Positions 21,246-32,100 of a stretch of 58,549 bases of DNA are shown here, piece by piece. Origin of the DNA: Saprolegnia diclina VS20 (lineage: Eukaryota; Oomycota; Saprolegniomycetes; Saprolegniales; Saprolegniaceae); the NCBI RefSeq assembly GCF_000281045.1, contig NW_008246087.1, positions 457,253-515,801 on the forward strand, written 5' to 3'. A program made the position numbers and the translations under genes. The notes beneath the pieces were generated by a model that was not told the origin of the DNA, made no database searches, and saw only the letters and a list, made by a program, of their open reading frames with translations. Every line of letters begins with the position of its first letter. Within the stretch, counting starts at the first letter, position 1.

Positions 21246-22925
21246 AAGCAGACGCGACGACGGTCGATCGGCTTTACAACGCTTATTGATTGGCTCGAAT
21301 CACTTGAAAGTGAGATGCGTCACAACATGCGATGGCGCGTCCCAGAAGCAACTCCTACAAGTGGGGTTCAATTTCGTTTTGGTTGTAGGAATGCGGGCTT
21401 ATCGACGTCATTTATTTCTAGGCTTCTGATTGGACAAAAAGCTCCGAATTTTCGATTCCTACATATATTCCTACAAGAAACCTACATATAATTTGAACCC
21501 CACTAATGACACAGAAAACGCATGCTTTCATCCTCGCTTGTTCACGTACGTGTATGGCCGGTCGTGTGTTTGGCTCGTGCCTGGCGACGCCATCTCGAAC
21601 CGTCCTAACAAGCTGGATAATGTTGTCACGCTCTACTTTGCCAAGACGGAGCTTCGACCCCGGGCATTCTCGTGGCTTTTGTTTGTCTATCGTCTGGGTG
21701 TGACGCTCTTTGTGTGGTACCGGCTCTACGCCCACTACTACCGCCACTGCTTGGAGCTCGAGGCGCGGCTTTGTCAATGCAGCCACCGACTCAAGATGCC
21801 ACCGGGCGATTGGTCGTACGAGATTGTGCTGGGCGACCCGATGGCCATTGTGCTTATGGACGCGTGGGTCGTGTCCCTCTACTACCTCGATATCTGGGTC
21901 AACGTCACCGACTTTGGCGTCGCTACGATGCAAATGCAGGTCAGCGACGACCTGTGGCTCATGGAGCGGTCCTTTACCTGTCGCGCACGGTACATACATC
22001 ATTGCGTCCTCCGATCCCACACGTGGTACTAGGTCTGGTTTGCGTACTGGGGTCTCTGCCTCGTCTCGCACGTGCTCAAGCGCTGGCGCAAAGAACATTG
22101 CTTTTCCGAAGTCGACTCGACACTTCTTGCGGTCGCGGTGACGGTTTGCAGTCCCATTCTTGTGTTCATGTTGGAACACATTGAGAACTGTGCCGGCTGT
22201 ACCAAAGCCTCTTCTACTGCCTCGTGTCCACGGCGCTTCTGAGCAAAGAGAGCGAAGCGGCGCTCGTTTGCGTCATCTATGCCTGGACGACGCTCAGTTT
22301 TACGTTGGTCTACGGCGACGTCGCAAGTATGTACACATGGACATTGCAACAGGCTGTTATCATGCCAGTAGGGTGTGTTCGTCGACCACTGGCCATCCCA
22401 GAGGATTGCAGCTCTGCGCGCTTCAACAGCGTCAAGAGCGCCGCCTTATTCCGCGCCGCCAAAACCTTGCGGAAGCGGCCTGCGCGCGGTGGCACCATCT
22501 ATCACGCGATGGACTTGAACGCGCAGTCCGACGATCAGTCTACGGGGCACCGACTGCTTCGTGCTTTTCTACTGCAACAGCGAGCTCGTCGAGAGGCTGC
22601 GCCTGAGCCTTCACTCGTGCGCCAACTTGAAGAGCGCGGTGATTCCACACGGCAAGGAGCCGTCCAAGTACGTCATCAACGAGTTGCGCGCGGCGATGTC
22701 TCTCGTGATCAAGGAGTGTGGTCCCGTCCTACCGACAACCAGGAAATACGAGCTGCGCACGTCGCTTGAGCCTTCTGTTTGGTGTATTTAGAATGCAGTA
22801 AAATGCCATGACTTGAAATGACACGGGAAATCCAACGAATGGTATCGTTGATACTGTAGGTTTGACAAGATGATATGATATGGATTGAAATCTTTATACA
22901 GACTAAAGACTCCACCTACTAAGAC

Positions 22926-23849
22926 TTAAAAACTAGTTGTGTGTTGAACGTCGGCGGCCAAAAGCTCTTCAACGTGCAGGAGTTCCTCGGCCGGCAGTAC
23001 ATCGTGCCGTCCGTCGTCGGGATGCGCGTACGAGGTGCAGTCGTCGGGTGCGAGCTTGGACAAATGATCCGTGGCTTGGTTGAACTCGCGAGGGTGGTGT
23101 TCCCATGTGCACGTAAAACATGCCGCGAGCTCCCGCGCCTGGACATGCAGCTTCTGCAAGCGAGCCTCTTGGACCCGGTAGATGCCCTTCATCTGCTGCA
23201 TCAGCAGCATGCTGTCGCCGCGCACCGTGAGATGCGTCACTGCCAGTCGCTGAGCTAACTGGAGCGCCGTGATCAGACCGTCGTACTCGGTCTCGTTGTT
23301 CGTTGTCGCGGTATCAAGGTAGTTGGCTTGGTACACCACGCTCTGGGGCGGCTCGGTCAAAAAGACGAGCGAGCCACTACCGCCACAGTGCGGATCTTTC
23401 CGAGCCGCGCCATCAAAGTACGCGACCCCCGCAAGCGAGGTCATGTGGCACACCGGGTCGAGAACAGCGTGCTCGCCGTGTTGCTGCACGAGCGACTCGA
23501 AGACACGAGCTCGGAGTGCGTGGTGGCGTCGAGTGTGGTACTGGCGTTGCGCCTCGCAAGTCCAAAGTAGCGTACCGAACGTGCGTGTGGTCCGGCAGCA
23601 CGTCGTCAGGAGCGTGAATCTTGCGACACCGTTGGTTCCATAACGTCCGGAGCGTGAGGTGGCGTAGCATCTGCCAGGCTTGTTGCCCGACGAGATCAAA
23701 CACGATGCCGTGGGAGCGCCAATGTGCGGCCCGCACCAGCCACGCCGGTGCGGCCAGAGGTTTGACAAGATCGAAAACGATGGAGACTGTTCAAGTTGAG
23801 ATCGAAAGCCTGGGATGCGTGCATAGATAGTACAATATATTAGAGACAC
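22926..23849 (-). pseudogene. Retroelement remnant with RNase H domain
   Basis: The minus-strand frame ends at 22926 with a near-complete RNase H fold at about 23405-22985. The four acidic catalytic positions are visible: D in VAYFDGAA, E in NNETEYDGL, D in VRGDSMLL and D in QATDHLSKLA. Upstream residues in this frame look less coherent than a second frame (23736-23413) with RTLWNQRCRKIHAPDD, typical of the linker after a reverse transcriptase. A frameshift near 23600 is therefore likely. No reverse transcriptase core was found nearby. This is the 3' end of a decayed non-LTR-type (or RT-RNase H) retrotransposon, not a cellular RNase HI. It sits between membrane protein copies 1 and 2. Confidence 0.65.
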
Positions 23850-23899
23850 TAGGATGTGTCGACAGTGTCAGCACGCACATCGCACTCCGCTCTTGGGTA

Positions 23900-24620
23900 G
23901 CGGACTCATGCCCTTGAACAAACACATGGTGGACAAGAGCTCCCCTCATGTCGGTCACCTCTTGAACTGCTCCGCGATGTTGCGTCGGAAACGCTTGCCG
24001 CAAAATCTTCTAGATGCCTCTCGCTCTTGTGCTTCTCGTGCCGTCTCGTTGAGGAAGTTGAATTCGCCGAGGCAATCGAAGCCACCGGGCATCGCAATCG
24101 CTTGCCTATCGCTTCTTGGCGTTGATCTGGTTGAATCGGAACGTCTCGCGGTTGGGCTCTTTGTCCGAGGTGAGGCGCATGATCTCCTTCTTGGTCTTGT
24201 CGCCAAAAATCGCAATCCTCTTGTGCTTGACGTCAGCCGGGCGAAATGACGCGGGATCGCGTACTGTGTGCTGTGCGGGAAGTGCACCGAGGATGAGTAA
24301 GACGTCATTTCCTCCGGGGTCAAATGCGACCGAAGAACTTGATTGAGGCTGTTGAGAACCTCAGCGTCGTGTTCATTTTGGTGTAGAGCTCTTCGACCTT
24401 GTTGAAGTCCTTCGTTGGCGCCGAGACGTACTCCTTGAGCAGTCGAGTCAACGTCGTGACGTTGGACTCGCTGTACTAGTACTTCTTTTGGATGTCGGCC
24501 CAAATCTCGTGAATCGGCCTCTTGTCGGCAAACGTGCTCGAAGCTCGTTGACCATAGCTGGCTGGCATGAGCTGCATAAGATGCGAGCAGGTCTGCGGTC
24601 GGCGGTCGGCGGTCGGCGCC
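23900..24620 (-). pseudogene. Decayed gag-like retroelement fragment
   Basis: Reading the minus strand across several frames gives pieces that fit together. One has IHEIWADIQKKY followed by a stop, then ESNVTTLTRLLKEY, YTKMN, and LTPEEMTSY before SSVHFPHST. A last piece (KHKRIAIFGDKTKKE, then NRETFRFNQINAKKR) ends in a stop. The pattern, with short helical segments and a leucine-rich LLGALPAQ in one frame, resembles Copia-type gag polypeptides. Frame changes and stops make it non-functional. Family assignment is weak. Confidence 0.3.
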
Positions 24621-25351
24621 CGAAGTCTTGTGTCGTTGTTGTATTTTGAAATTGGACGACTTGTCTGGGCGAAGTGGCCACGCTTGTCGGCGACACAGTG
24701 TCTTTTCTAACAAGAGAGCTAAAAATACACTTGGGTCTTGGCGCCTTCGTGTTGGTCGACCCCGAATCGCAGGCCCAACGTTGACGAACCCCTGCCATCG
24801 GTGGTCAGTGCGACCGACCAAGCTGCCAAGAATTCGAGGGATAGCAAGGCCTTGATGCGTCGACGCCAGTTGGATGGATGGTTCGATCGAAGAACCTTTG
24901 TCCTTGCACCTACCAGTCGCTATAAAGACACGAGAAGGCAGATCCCAGAGATCACTGTGGCGCGCGACACCAGTGTTGAATGTGGTTTGCGAGAATTGGC
25001 GCCACCGGATACCGATCCGTTTTACCCGCTAACCTCAACACAGGCCCGTTCCACCCCGGGCGTGGAGGTTCGACACCAAGGACCTGATGCTGCATCATCA
25101 CTACCGTTCCTTCTGTATCTGCTTGACAACATACACAGTCTTGGGCTACGTTCTCAGCACACTGCGTGTAATTCGTGCTCACCCGAGTACCTTCTCTCAA
25201 CGACGGGGACAACAAACGTGAGCGGTTTCTCATTATAATCTATTTGTACACGGGTCGTTTTCATACGTGGTTGGTTTTGCAGTGCACCTTGTGTCTGGTC
25301 ACATTTCTTTTCTCCTCCAGTACTCCATTCAGCGCTCGACGACTTGCCACC
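24621..25351. other. Intergenic, upstream of membrane protein copy 2
   Basis: Contains a short GGTCGGC-type tandem repeat just to its left, near 24597-24618, and no recognisable gene. The segment 25200-25351 should hold the copy 2 promoter. Confidence 0.4.
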
Positions 25352-27053
25352 ATGACATGCGCCAAGGTCATCCATCATACGTCAACGACTGCCGACAGCT
25401 ACCGCGTGCGCCGCAATCGCTTGGGCTCGTTCATTTGCATTGCCTCGATGCTCAACGTCTCGTCCATGGTACATTAGTCTGTGTATTTACGTTGGGATGA
25501 ATCAACTAACGAAAATTGTGCCTGGTGTAGCCACTCGCAGCGTACATTTCCGAGTACCTGCCGTGGCGCGGCGCGTTCACACCGCCAGAAACCCATGCCA
25601 ACTACACGTCCTTCAGCGCTGCAACACTTGCGCTCCACCAAGAGCGCTACTCCAACGCCACGCTACCGGCGGGGACCACGTTTCTCGTGGACGACAATTA
25701 CAACACCCAAGTTGTTCGCGCTCTTGTGCCCGTGCATGCACAGCCTCTGCGCTTTGGGGACTGCTTTGCCACGTCGATTTTGGGCCTACCCGGGCTTTCT
25801 TTCTATTCGGATAGCCTCAACAACTTTGTCTGCAACGTCCTCGACAACCCGACGACACTTGTCGCCAACGGCTCGTGCTTCCACCTCAACATGCTTTCGC
25901 GTCCGTACGACCGAGCGTGCCTCTGGTTCGTGCCTGGCGACGGCATCTCGAGCCATCCTAACAAGGCGGATAAGGTTGTCACGCTCTACTTTGTCAAGAC
26001 GGAGCTTCGAACCCCGGCATTCGCGTGGTTTTTGTTTGTCTATCGCCTTGGGACAACGCTCTTTGTGTGGTACCGTCTCTACGTCCACTACTACCGCCAC
26101 TGCTTGGAGCTCGAGGCGCGGCTTCGCCGGTTCGGCCACCGACTCAAGATGCCAGCGGGCGACTGGTCGTACGAGATTGTGCTGGGCGATCCGACGGCCA
26201 TTGTGCTCATGGACGCATGGGTTGCATCGCTCTACTACCTCGATACGTGGTTTGGCTGCACCAACATTGGAACCGCAACCTTGCAGATGCAGGACAGTGG
26301 CGACGCGTTGCTCATGCTGCGAGGTGTCATGTACCTGGCGCGCACAGTACTTCGTAGCCTCTTTTTTCCATCTGATGATCGTGTTTGTAGGTGTGGTTTG
26401 CGTACTGGGGTCTCTGCCTCGTTTCGTATGCGCTCAAGCGCTGGAAGAAACAACATGCTTTCAAGGAAGTCGACCCGACGGTTGTGGCCATCGTCGTGAC
26501 CATCAATGGGCCTGCCTTTACGTTCATGACGGGCCACGTTGTGATCTTTGCTCGCTTTTACCAATGGATGTTCAACTGCCTCATCCCAAGAGCGTTCCAA
26601 GGCCAAGAGGTTGAGGTCGGCCTCGTGTCCATCATATTTACCGTACTCACGATCCACATGCCGGTGGCCTATGGTTTGGTGGCGGGTATGTGAAGGGCTT
26701 TATGACTGCAGAACGAAGTGTTGCATGGAGGACTCGTGCTGTATGTCGTGTAGGACGACGCAATGGCGAGGCAAACGCCCCCCAAGTAGACTGCAGTTCA
26801 TTTCGCTTCAACAGCATCAAGAGCGCGGCCATATTTCGCGTCGCCAACGCCCTTCGCATCACCCCCAAGCTCCCTGCACGCGGTGGTACCCTATACCGAG
26901 CCATGGACTTGAACCCGCGGCTCAAGCGTTGTCCGACGATCAGTCTACGGGGCACCGACTGCTTCGTGATTTGCTACTGCAACGGCGAGCTCATCGAGCG
27001 GCTGCGCATGAGTCTTCTCTCGGGCATCGACACGGCGCACGCGGTGATTCCAC
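25352..27053 (+). CDS. Polytopic membrane protein family, copy 2 (intact until assembly gap)
   Basis: Exons 25352-25468, 25531-26346, 26391-26685 and 26754-27053. Introns are 62, 44 and 68 nt, and the frame is open throughout. Exon 1 begins with MTCAKVIHHTS at an ATG in a good context (CCACCATG). Exon 2 holds an extracellular-looking region with PWRGAFTPPETHANY, FGDCFATSILGLPGLSFY and CLWFVPGDG, then the first clear helices (FAWFLFVYRLGTTLFVWYRLY). The block DWSYEIVLGDPTAIVLMDAW follows. Exon 3 supplies further helices (VWFAYWGLCLVSYALK; VGLVSIIFTVLTIH). Exon 4 has a cytosolic RFNSIKSAA region and GTDCFVICYCNGELIERL. About 45 residues of the end, by comparison with copies 1 and 3, fall in the run of N. 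Function unknown; likely a lineage-specific family. Confidence 0.7.
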
Positions 27054-27408
27054 NNNNNNNNNNNNNNNNNNNNNNNNNNNNNNNNNNNNNNNNNNNNNNN
27101 NNNNNNNNNNNNNNNNNNNNNNNNNNNNNNNNNNNNNNNNNNNNNNNNNNNNNNNNNNNNNNNNNNNNNNNNNNNNNNNNNNNNNNNNNNNNNNNNNNNN
27201 NNNNNNNNNNNNNNNNNNNNNNNNNNNNNNNNNNNNNNNNNNNNNNNNNNNNNNNNNNNNNNNNNNNNNNNNNNNNNNNNNNNNNNNNNNNNNNNNNNNN
27301 NNNNNNNNNNNNNNNNNNNNNNNNNNNNNNNNNNNNNNNNNNNNNNNNNNNNNNNNNNNNNNNNNNNNNNNNNNNNNNNNNNNNNNNNNNNNNNNNNNNN
27401 NNNNNNNN
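27054..27408. other. Assembly gap (355 N)
   Basis: Unresolved bases between the 3' ends of two near-identical genes facing each other. The inverted repeat on either side is the likely cause of the gap. Confidence 0.99.
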
Positions 27409-28977
27409 CTAAATGCACCACACCGATGGCTCGGGCGACATGCGGAGCTCGTACTTGCTGTTAACGAGCATGACAGGTCCGCTCTCCTTTGTCTCCAGCG
27501 TCACCGGCACGCGCAGCTCGTTAACAACAAACTCGGAAGACTCACTGGCGCGTGGAATCACGGCGTGCGCCGTGTCGATGCCCGAGAGAAGACTCATGCG
27601 CAGCCGCTCGATGAGCTCGCCGTTGCAGTAGCAAAGCACGAAGCAGTCGGTGCCCCGTAGACTGATCGTCGGACAACGCTTGAGCCGCGGGTTCAAGTCC
27701 ATGGCTCGGTATAGGGTACCACCGCGCGGAGGGAGCTTGGGGCGATACGAAGGACTCGTGCAACTCGAAACACGGCGGCGTTCTTGATACTGTTGAAGCG
27801 AACAGAGCTGTAGCGCTCGATGCCATGCAATCGTCGACGACGTTGTCCTAGCATATCATGAAGCAATCCGGTGGTTCGAGCCTGCCTACCCATCATCAAG
27901 CCGTACGTGACGGGGTTGCTGAGAGTAGAGACTGTATACGCCACGCCACACAGCAGATCGCTCCCTCAATCGCTTGGTTTTGCAAGGCCGTGGGCACAAC
28001 ACAGGAGAAGAGCCATTGGTAGAAGTGAGCCAATAGCCCAACGTTGCTCGAATCAAATGAGATGAATGGACCATACATGGCCACGCTGACGGCCACTAGC
28101 GTCGGGTCGACTACCTTGAAAGCATGTTGTTTCTTCCAGCGCTTGAGTACATACGAAACAAGGCAGACATCCCAGTACGCAAACCACACCTAATATCAAG
28201 TTCATTGAATGTTGCCACTGAATATGGCAAGACAAATACCGAGCGCGCGAGGTAGAGGACACCTTGCAGCATTAGCCAAGTGTCACCGCTGACCTGAATT
28301 TGCATCGTGGCGGTACCAAACATGGTCGAATGCGTCCAAATATCGAGGTAGTAGAGAGAGGCGACCCACGCGTCCATAAGCACAATGGCCATCAGATCGC
28401 CCAGCACAATCTCGTACGACCAGTCGCCCGGTGGCATCTTGAGTCGGTGGCCGAACCGACAAAACCGCGCCTCGAGCTCCAAGCAGTGGCGGTAGTAGTG
28501 GACGTAGAGACGGTACCACACAAAGAGCGTTGTCCCAAGGCGATAGACAAACACAAGCCACACAAGGACCGGGGTTTGAAGCTCGGCCGAGGTAAAGTAG
28601 AGCGTTTACAACCTTATTCGCCTTGTCGGTGGGATTCGAGAAGACGTCGCCAGGATCGAGCCAGAGACACGCTCGGCCATACACGTACGTGAACAAGCGT
28701 GGATGGTAGCAGGATTCATTGGTTGCTTGGGGAGCTGTCACATTGTTGAGCAGATGCTTTGCATGTAGATGCTTTGCATGTAGATGCTTTGCATGTGGGC
28801 ACTCATGAAAAAAGCGAGGCAAGAGAGTCCCAGAAGCGAGGTAGAGACACAGTCCTCCAAGCTCATCGGCTGCGCATGCAACGGGAGGACGGCGCAAACG
28901 ACTTGGGCGTTGTTGGCCTCATCGAGAAGGAACGTGGTGCCCACTGGTAACGTACTGGTAACGTGGCGTTGGAGTAG
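27409..28977 (-). pseudogene. Polytopic membrane protein family, copy 3 (inverted, decayed)
   Basis: Minus-strand relative of copy 2, ending PSVWCI at 27409. The shared blocks are present (FVYRLGTTLFVWYR; DWSYEIVLGDLMAIVLMDAW; RFNSIKNAAVFRVARVL). There are several lesions. A one-base loss in a C run (27743-27746) shifts the frame after VLRIAP. A one-base gain near 28608 turns KVVTLYF into KVVNALLY. A small deletion near 28751 precedes NNVTAPQ. The 5' end is missing: homology begins only at YSNAT near 28970, where a short duplicated ACGTTACCAGT-type segment is seen. A 15-bp unit is repeated three times at 28752-28796. It is therefore 5'-truncated and non-coding as a whole. Confidence 0.75.
28752..28796. 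repeat. 15-bp tandem triplication inside copy 3
   Basis: Three perfect copies of AGATGCTTTGCATGT. On the minus strand this triplicates the residues MQSIY, which occur once (MQSIC) in copy 1. This is recent in-frame slippage. Confidence 0.95.
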
Positions 28978-29172
28978 AGTATATTGACGTTGGCCTGGCT
29001 AGATCTGACGAAGCTCTGTTTGAACTATTTTTTAACTCGATTCAGTCGGTTACTCTCGAATCAGATTGGCCGGCCCGAGAGTTGTCACAGTTGTCTGGTG
29101 CTAGTATACCCCAAGGCTCAACGCAAAAAGCAACACGCATGCAAACAGAGACATTCTATTGAGTTGTTTAAA

Positions 29173-32100
29173 TTAATGGGTTGGTGACGTGACGATGGAC
29201 TCGGTCGCGATGAGTAGAGCTTCCAGCCGCGCTTCGAGTTGGAGTGCCGTCGGTCGATCGTCAGGCGAAAACGCAATGCACTCGAGCGCCATCTCTCGCA
29301 GCCAGTCGGGACACGACTCGGAGAGCGTCGGTTTGATCTTGCCTTGCATGACCTAAGGCGACAAAGCGTTGATTTGATTGCATCAACATTGCGGCGCCGT
29401 ACCTTGTACATGATGGTAAAATTGCCAAGGGCCTGGCCCCGGTCGTTGACCATGTCGGCGTACGGCACTGCGTGCGTATCGAGCTCGGTTAAAATCTAAG
29501 CATCAAGATCCAACTCCAATCTCAAAAAATAGGGATTGGTGTACCATGCCAAACGAGTAAATGTCGGCTTTGGTGTCGTAGTGCTTGCCCTTGAGCACCT
29601 CGGGGGCCGTCCAGCGGTACGTACCAACCGCGTTGGTCATGCTCTCGTCAGTCGCATCGCGCGCGATACCAAAGTCCCCGAGCTTGGCCTCCAGCGCCGC
29701 CGTTAGCATGACGTTGCGCGACTTCAAATCCCGGTGGATCACCTATCATACATGTTCGTACACCGGTGTCCACCTATTCATGAATAGAGATAGCGTACGT
29801 TTTGGTTGTGGAGGTAGACGAGGCCCCGGGTCATGTCCCGCGCGCTGCGAATCTTGTCGGCCCACGGAAACAGCACTTCCTTGTCCTCGGTCGTCGCTTC
29901 GAGGTACGTTTGCAAGTCGCCTTTCTCCATGTACTCGACGACGCACTTCATATCGGCGAGGTGCGTCCACGAAGCGCCGACAAACTGCACCAAGAACGGA
30001 CTGTCAAAGCTACCGACTGCGATAAGAACGTAGTGGCGAGAGGCCAAGTGACGCACCGCGACATGAGCTCAATCTCCTGGATGAACGTTTCAATGTTCTT
30101 GATGGTCGCGTTGTCTTCGCGCAGCCGCTTGACGGCCACGAGCCGGCCGTTGTACTCGCCGAGGACCACTTCGCCGTACGCGCCACGGCCGAGGATCGTG
30201 TCGAGCAGCTTGACGTCCGTGTTGAGGCGGTGCGGTGTCAGCGAGGTCGTCACGGACGCCTCAATGGAGCTAAGGAACTTGAGCTGCTCTTCTTTATCGG
30301 ACGAGAGTTCGACGAGCGCCGCAAAGTTGTTGTCAATCATCGAGCGCGACAGCTTGTGCCGGCGCACGCGCATGACGACGTACACGATGCAGCCCATGAC
30401 AAAGGCGCTACCGAGGCACACACCAATGATCATCGCGGCGGTCCACGATTTCCCTATACGTAGTTTAGACAACTTGTCCACAATCGATCGATCGACGGAC
30501 CCACAACGCACGCACTAAAGCTATCTTGGCGCGACGAGGCGGTTCGGAGCTCGCCCATTTCACACACGGACGTGCCTTGCGCCGACACGAACGTGACGTT
30601 GCCCGCTTGCAGCGACCGGAACGTCGCGTCGTCTACCGTCAGCGTCGCGAGGCTTTTGCCTTCGAGGATCCTAATGACACTATCAAATTGTCCTTCAAGG
30701 ACACTGGAGGTATCGTACAGCGTGATGTTGTCGTGGCTGTCGATGCTATTAAGTGTGATCTTGCGCAGCGCGTTGCTTGAAAAATCCCTACAAAGACTTT
30801 TGGCTCGGATTGGCTGTCGAGGGGTAGTAGTAAGTACAGGAAGCGCGCGTGGTTGAAGTCCTTCAGATCCAGCGTGCGCATCCGGTTGTTGCACATGACT
30901 CTACATCGCAGGATGATGCGACTTGAGGCATACGATGGGACGACGTACAGCTCCCGCGACGACGGAATTCCCTCAAACGTCTCGATGCTGTTGTCGGAGA
31001 AGTCCCTACTCCAGCGTTTGAGGTTGCACAATATTGCATGACAATAGTGTACAAAAAATCGAGGTTCTTGGGCCAGTTGCCGGTCGCGTCTTCGCGAAAG
31101 GACATGAGTTTGTTGCCCCGAAGCGACCTAATGGCAACGAATGACGTGAGCGCGTCACGTAACTATTTCCGTGACGTACAGCCGCTTGAGGGACGATGGC
31201 CACGGGTACGCGTCGCTCATCGCACCCCAGCCGCAGTTGACGCACTCGCTACAAACACACACATCTCCATTTAGCAACCATGCGCTTCAAGTGCGCGCGT
31301 ACAAGGACGTGAGTGCGGGCAGCGGCGGCGCGTTTGTTGCGAGGTTGCTCCACGTAATGTTGACGAGCTTGAGGTTCTCAAGCGTTGAGACGCTTGTCGC
31401 GTTCAAGAACGACACGTTGGCGTTGCGGATCGTGCTAGACAATATTGTCCATCAAAAGACAATATTCGTGATGCTGTCGTACAGTGAGTGGATGTTGGGA
31501 AACGAGAGAACCGCAAGCGAAAAGCTCGGTTTGCCTTGAAAATCCATCGTCTCGTCGCGGCCAAAGAAGGGTTCAACCTCGCGGCACTGCGCGTCGACGA
31601 GGCAGAACTCGGCGCCTTTGGAGAGGCAGTTGGTGCTCGTCAGTGCCTGCGTCGCGTTGGGAAAGCACGTGGGCACGACCACGAGGTTGCCGGGGTCTAG
31701 ACCAATACGAAAAATGAGAAATAAGATCCATAAGAAATGAGAGACGCACTGGGAACGATGCTGCTGGGCACGACGCAGATGCCCGTCGAGAGGAAGTTGG
31801 GCAGCGTCTGGAGCACCGTGTTGCGCGCTTCGCAGTCGGCCGCGAGGGACGTTGCACTCGGGAGCGCTTTGGCGTTTTGAAGCGTCGTGAGCGACGCGGC
31901 GTCGGTTTGAAAGATTGAAATGTTGCAGTTGGCGCATCGACTAGACAGGCCATTAGAACCCCACCGATGGAAACAAATTGTACGTACAAGCTAAACTGGT
32001 TGCGCGGCGACCCGACATTGTAGACCGTCACGACCGGGTTGTTGTCGAGGATCCTAGTGCAGGATGCATGAGCCAACATCTCAGAGCAAGCGACGACGCA

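Larger units (their letters stand above)
20433..21504. mobile_element. 1072-bp terminal-inverted-repeat DNA transposon inside the copy 1 gene
   Basis: The ends are inverted repeats: AGTGGGGTTCAAATT at 20433 and its complement ending at 21504. Similarity continues about 45 bp inward, with a TATATGTAGGAA motif. The same three bases, AAT, flank both ends (20430-20432 and 21505-21507) and are a candidate target duplication. A third copy of the terminal motif lies inside at 21360-21374, and a long perfect hairpin at 20573-20640. Internal minus-strand frames encode a Ser/Asp-rich segment and a coiled coil but no transposase catalytic core, so it is probably non-autonomous. The 3-bp duplication is compatible with PIF/Harbinger, which normally prefers TWA, so the class is tentative. 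Confidence 0.75.
19939..22791 (+). pseudogene. Polytopic membrane protein family, copy 1, broken by a transposon
   Basis: Same gene layout as copy 2. Exon 1 runs 19939-20049 and contains a hydrophobic stretch ending SMLNVSSL. A 48-nt intron follows, then exon 2 from 20098 with PLAAYISEHFPWQGY. Exon 2 is interrupted at 20433-21504 by a transposable element. It resumes with NDTENACFHPRLF and the conserved block FVYRLGVTLFVWYR, DWSYEIVLGDPMAIVLMDAW. Relative to copy 2, single-base losses shift the frame near 21972 (before the third exon) and near 22187 (HIENC versus the expected reading). A short deletion lies near 22520, after MDLN. The last exon ends PSVWCI at 22791. Four independent lesions make it a pseudogene. 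Confidence 0.8.

Noticed and set aside
20431-21506. A TA target duplication (Tc1/mariner type) for the transposon
   Set aside because: TA does flank GTGGGG...CCCCAC, but the AAT reading gives a longer exact match on both sides, and the inner sequence has no mariner-like gene. Neither reading is proven.
24590-24630. GGTCGGC short repeats as a CRISPR-like array
   Set aside because: Units are 7 bp without spacers; it is simple tandem slippage in a eukaryotic genome.
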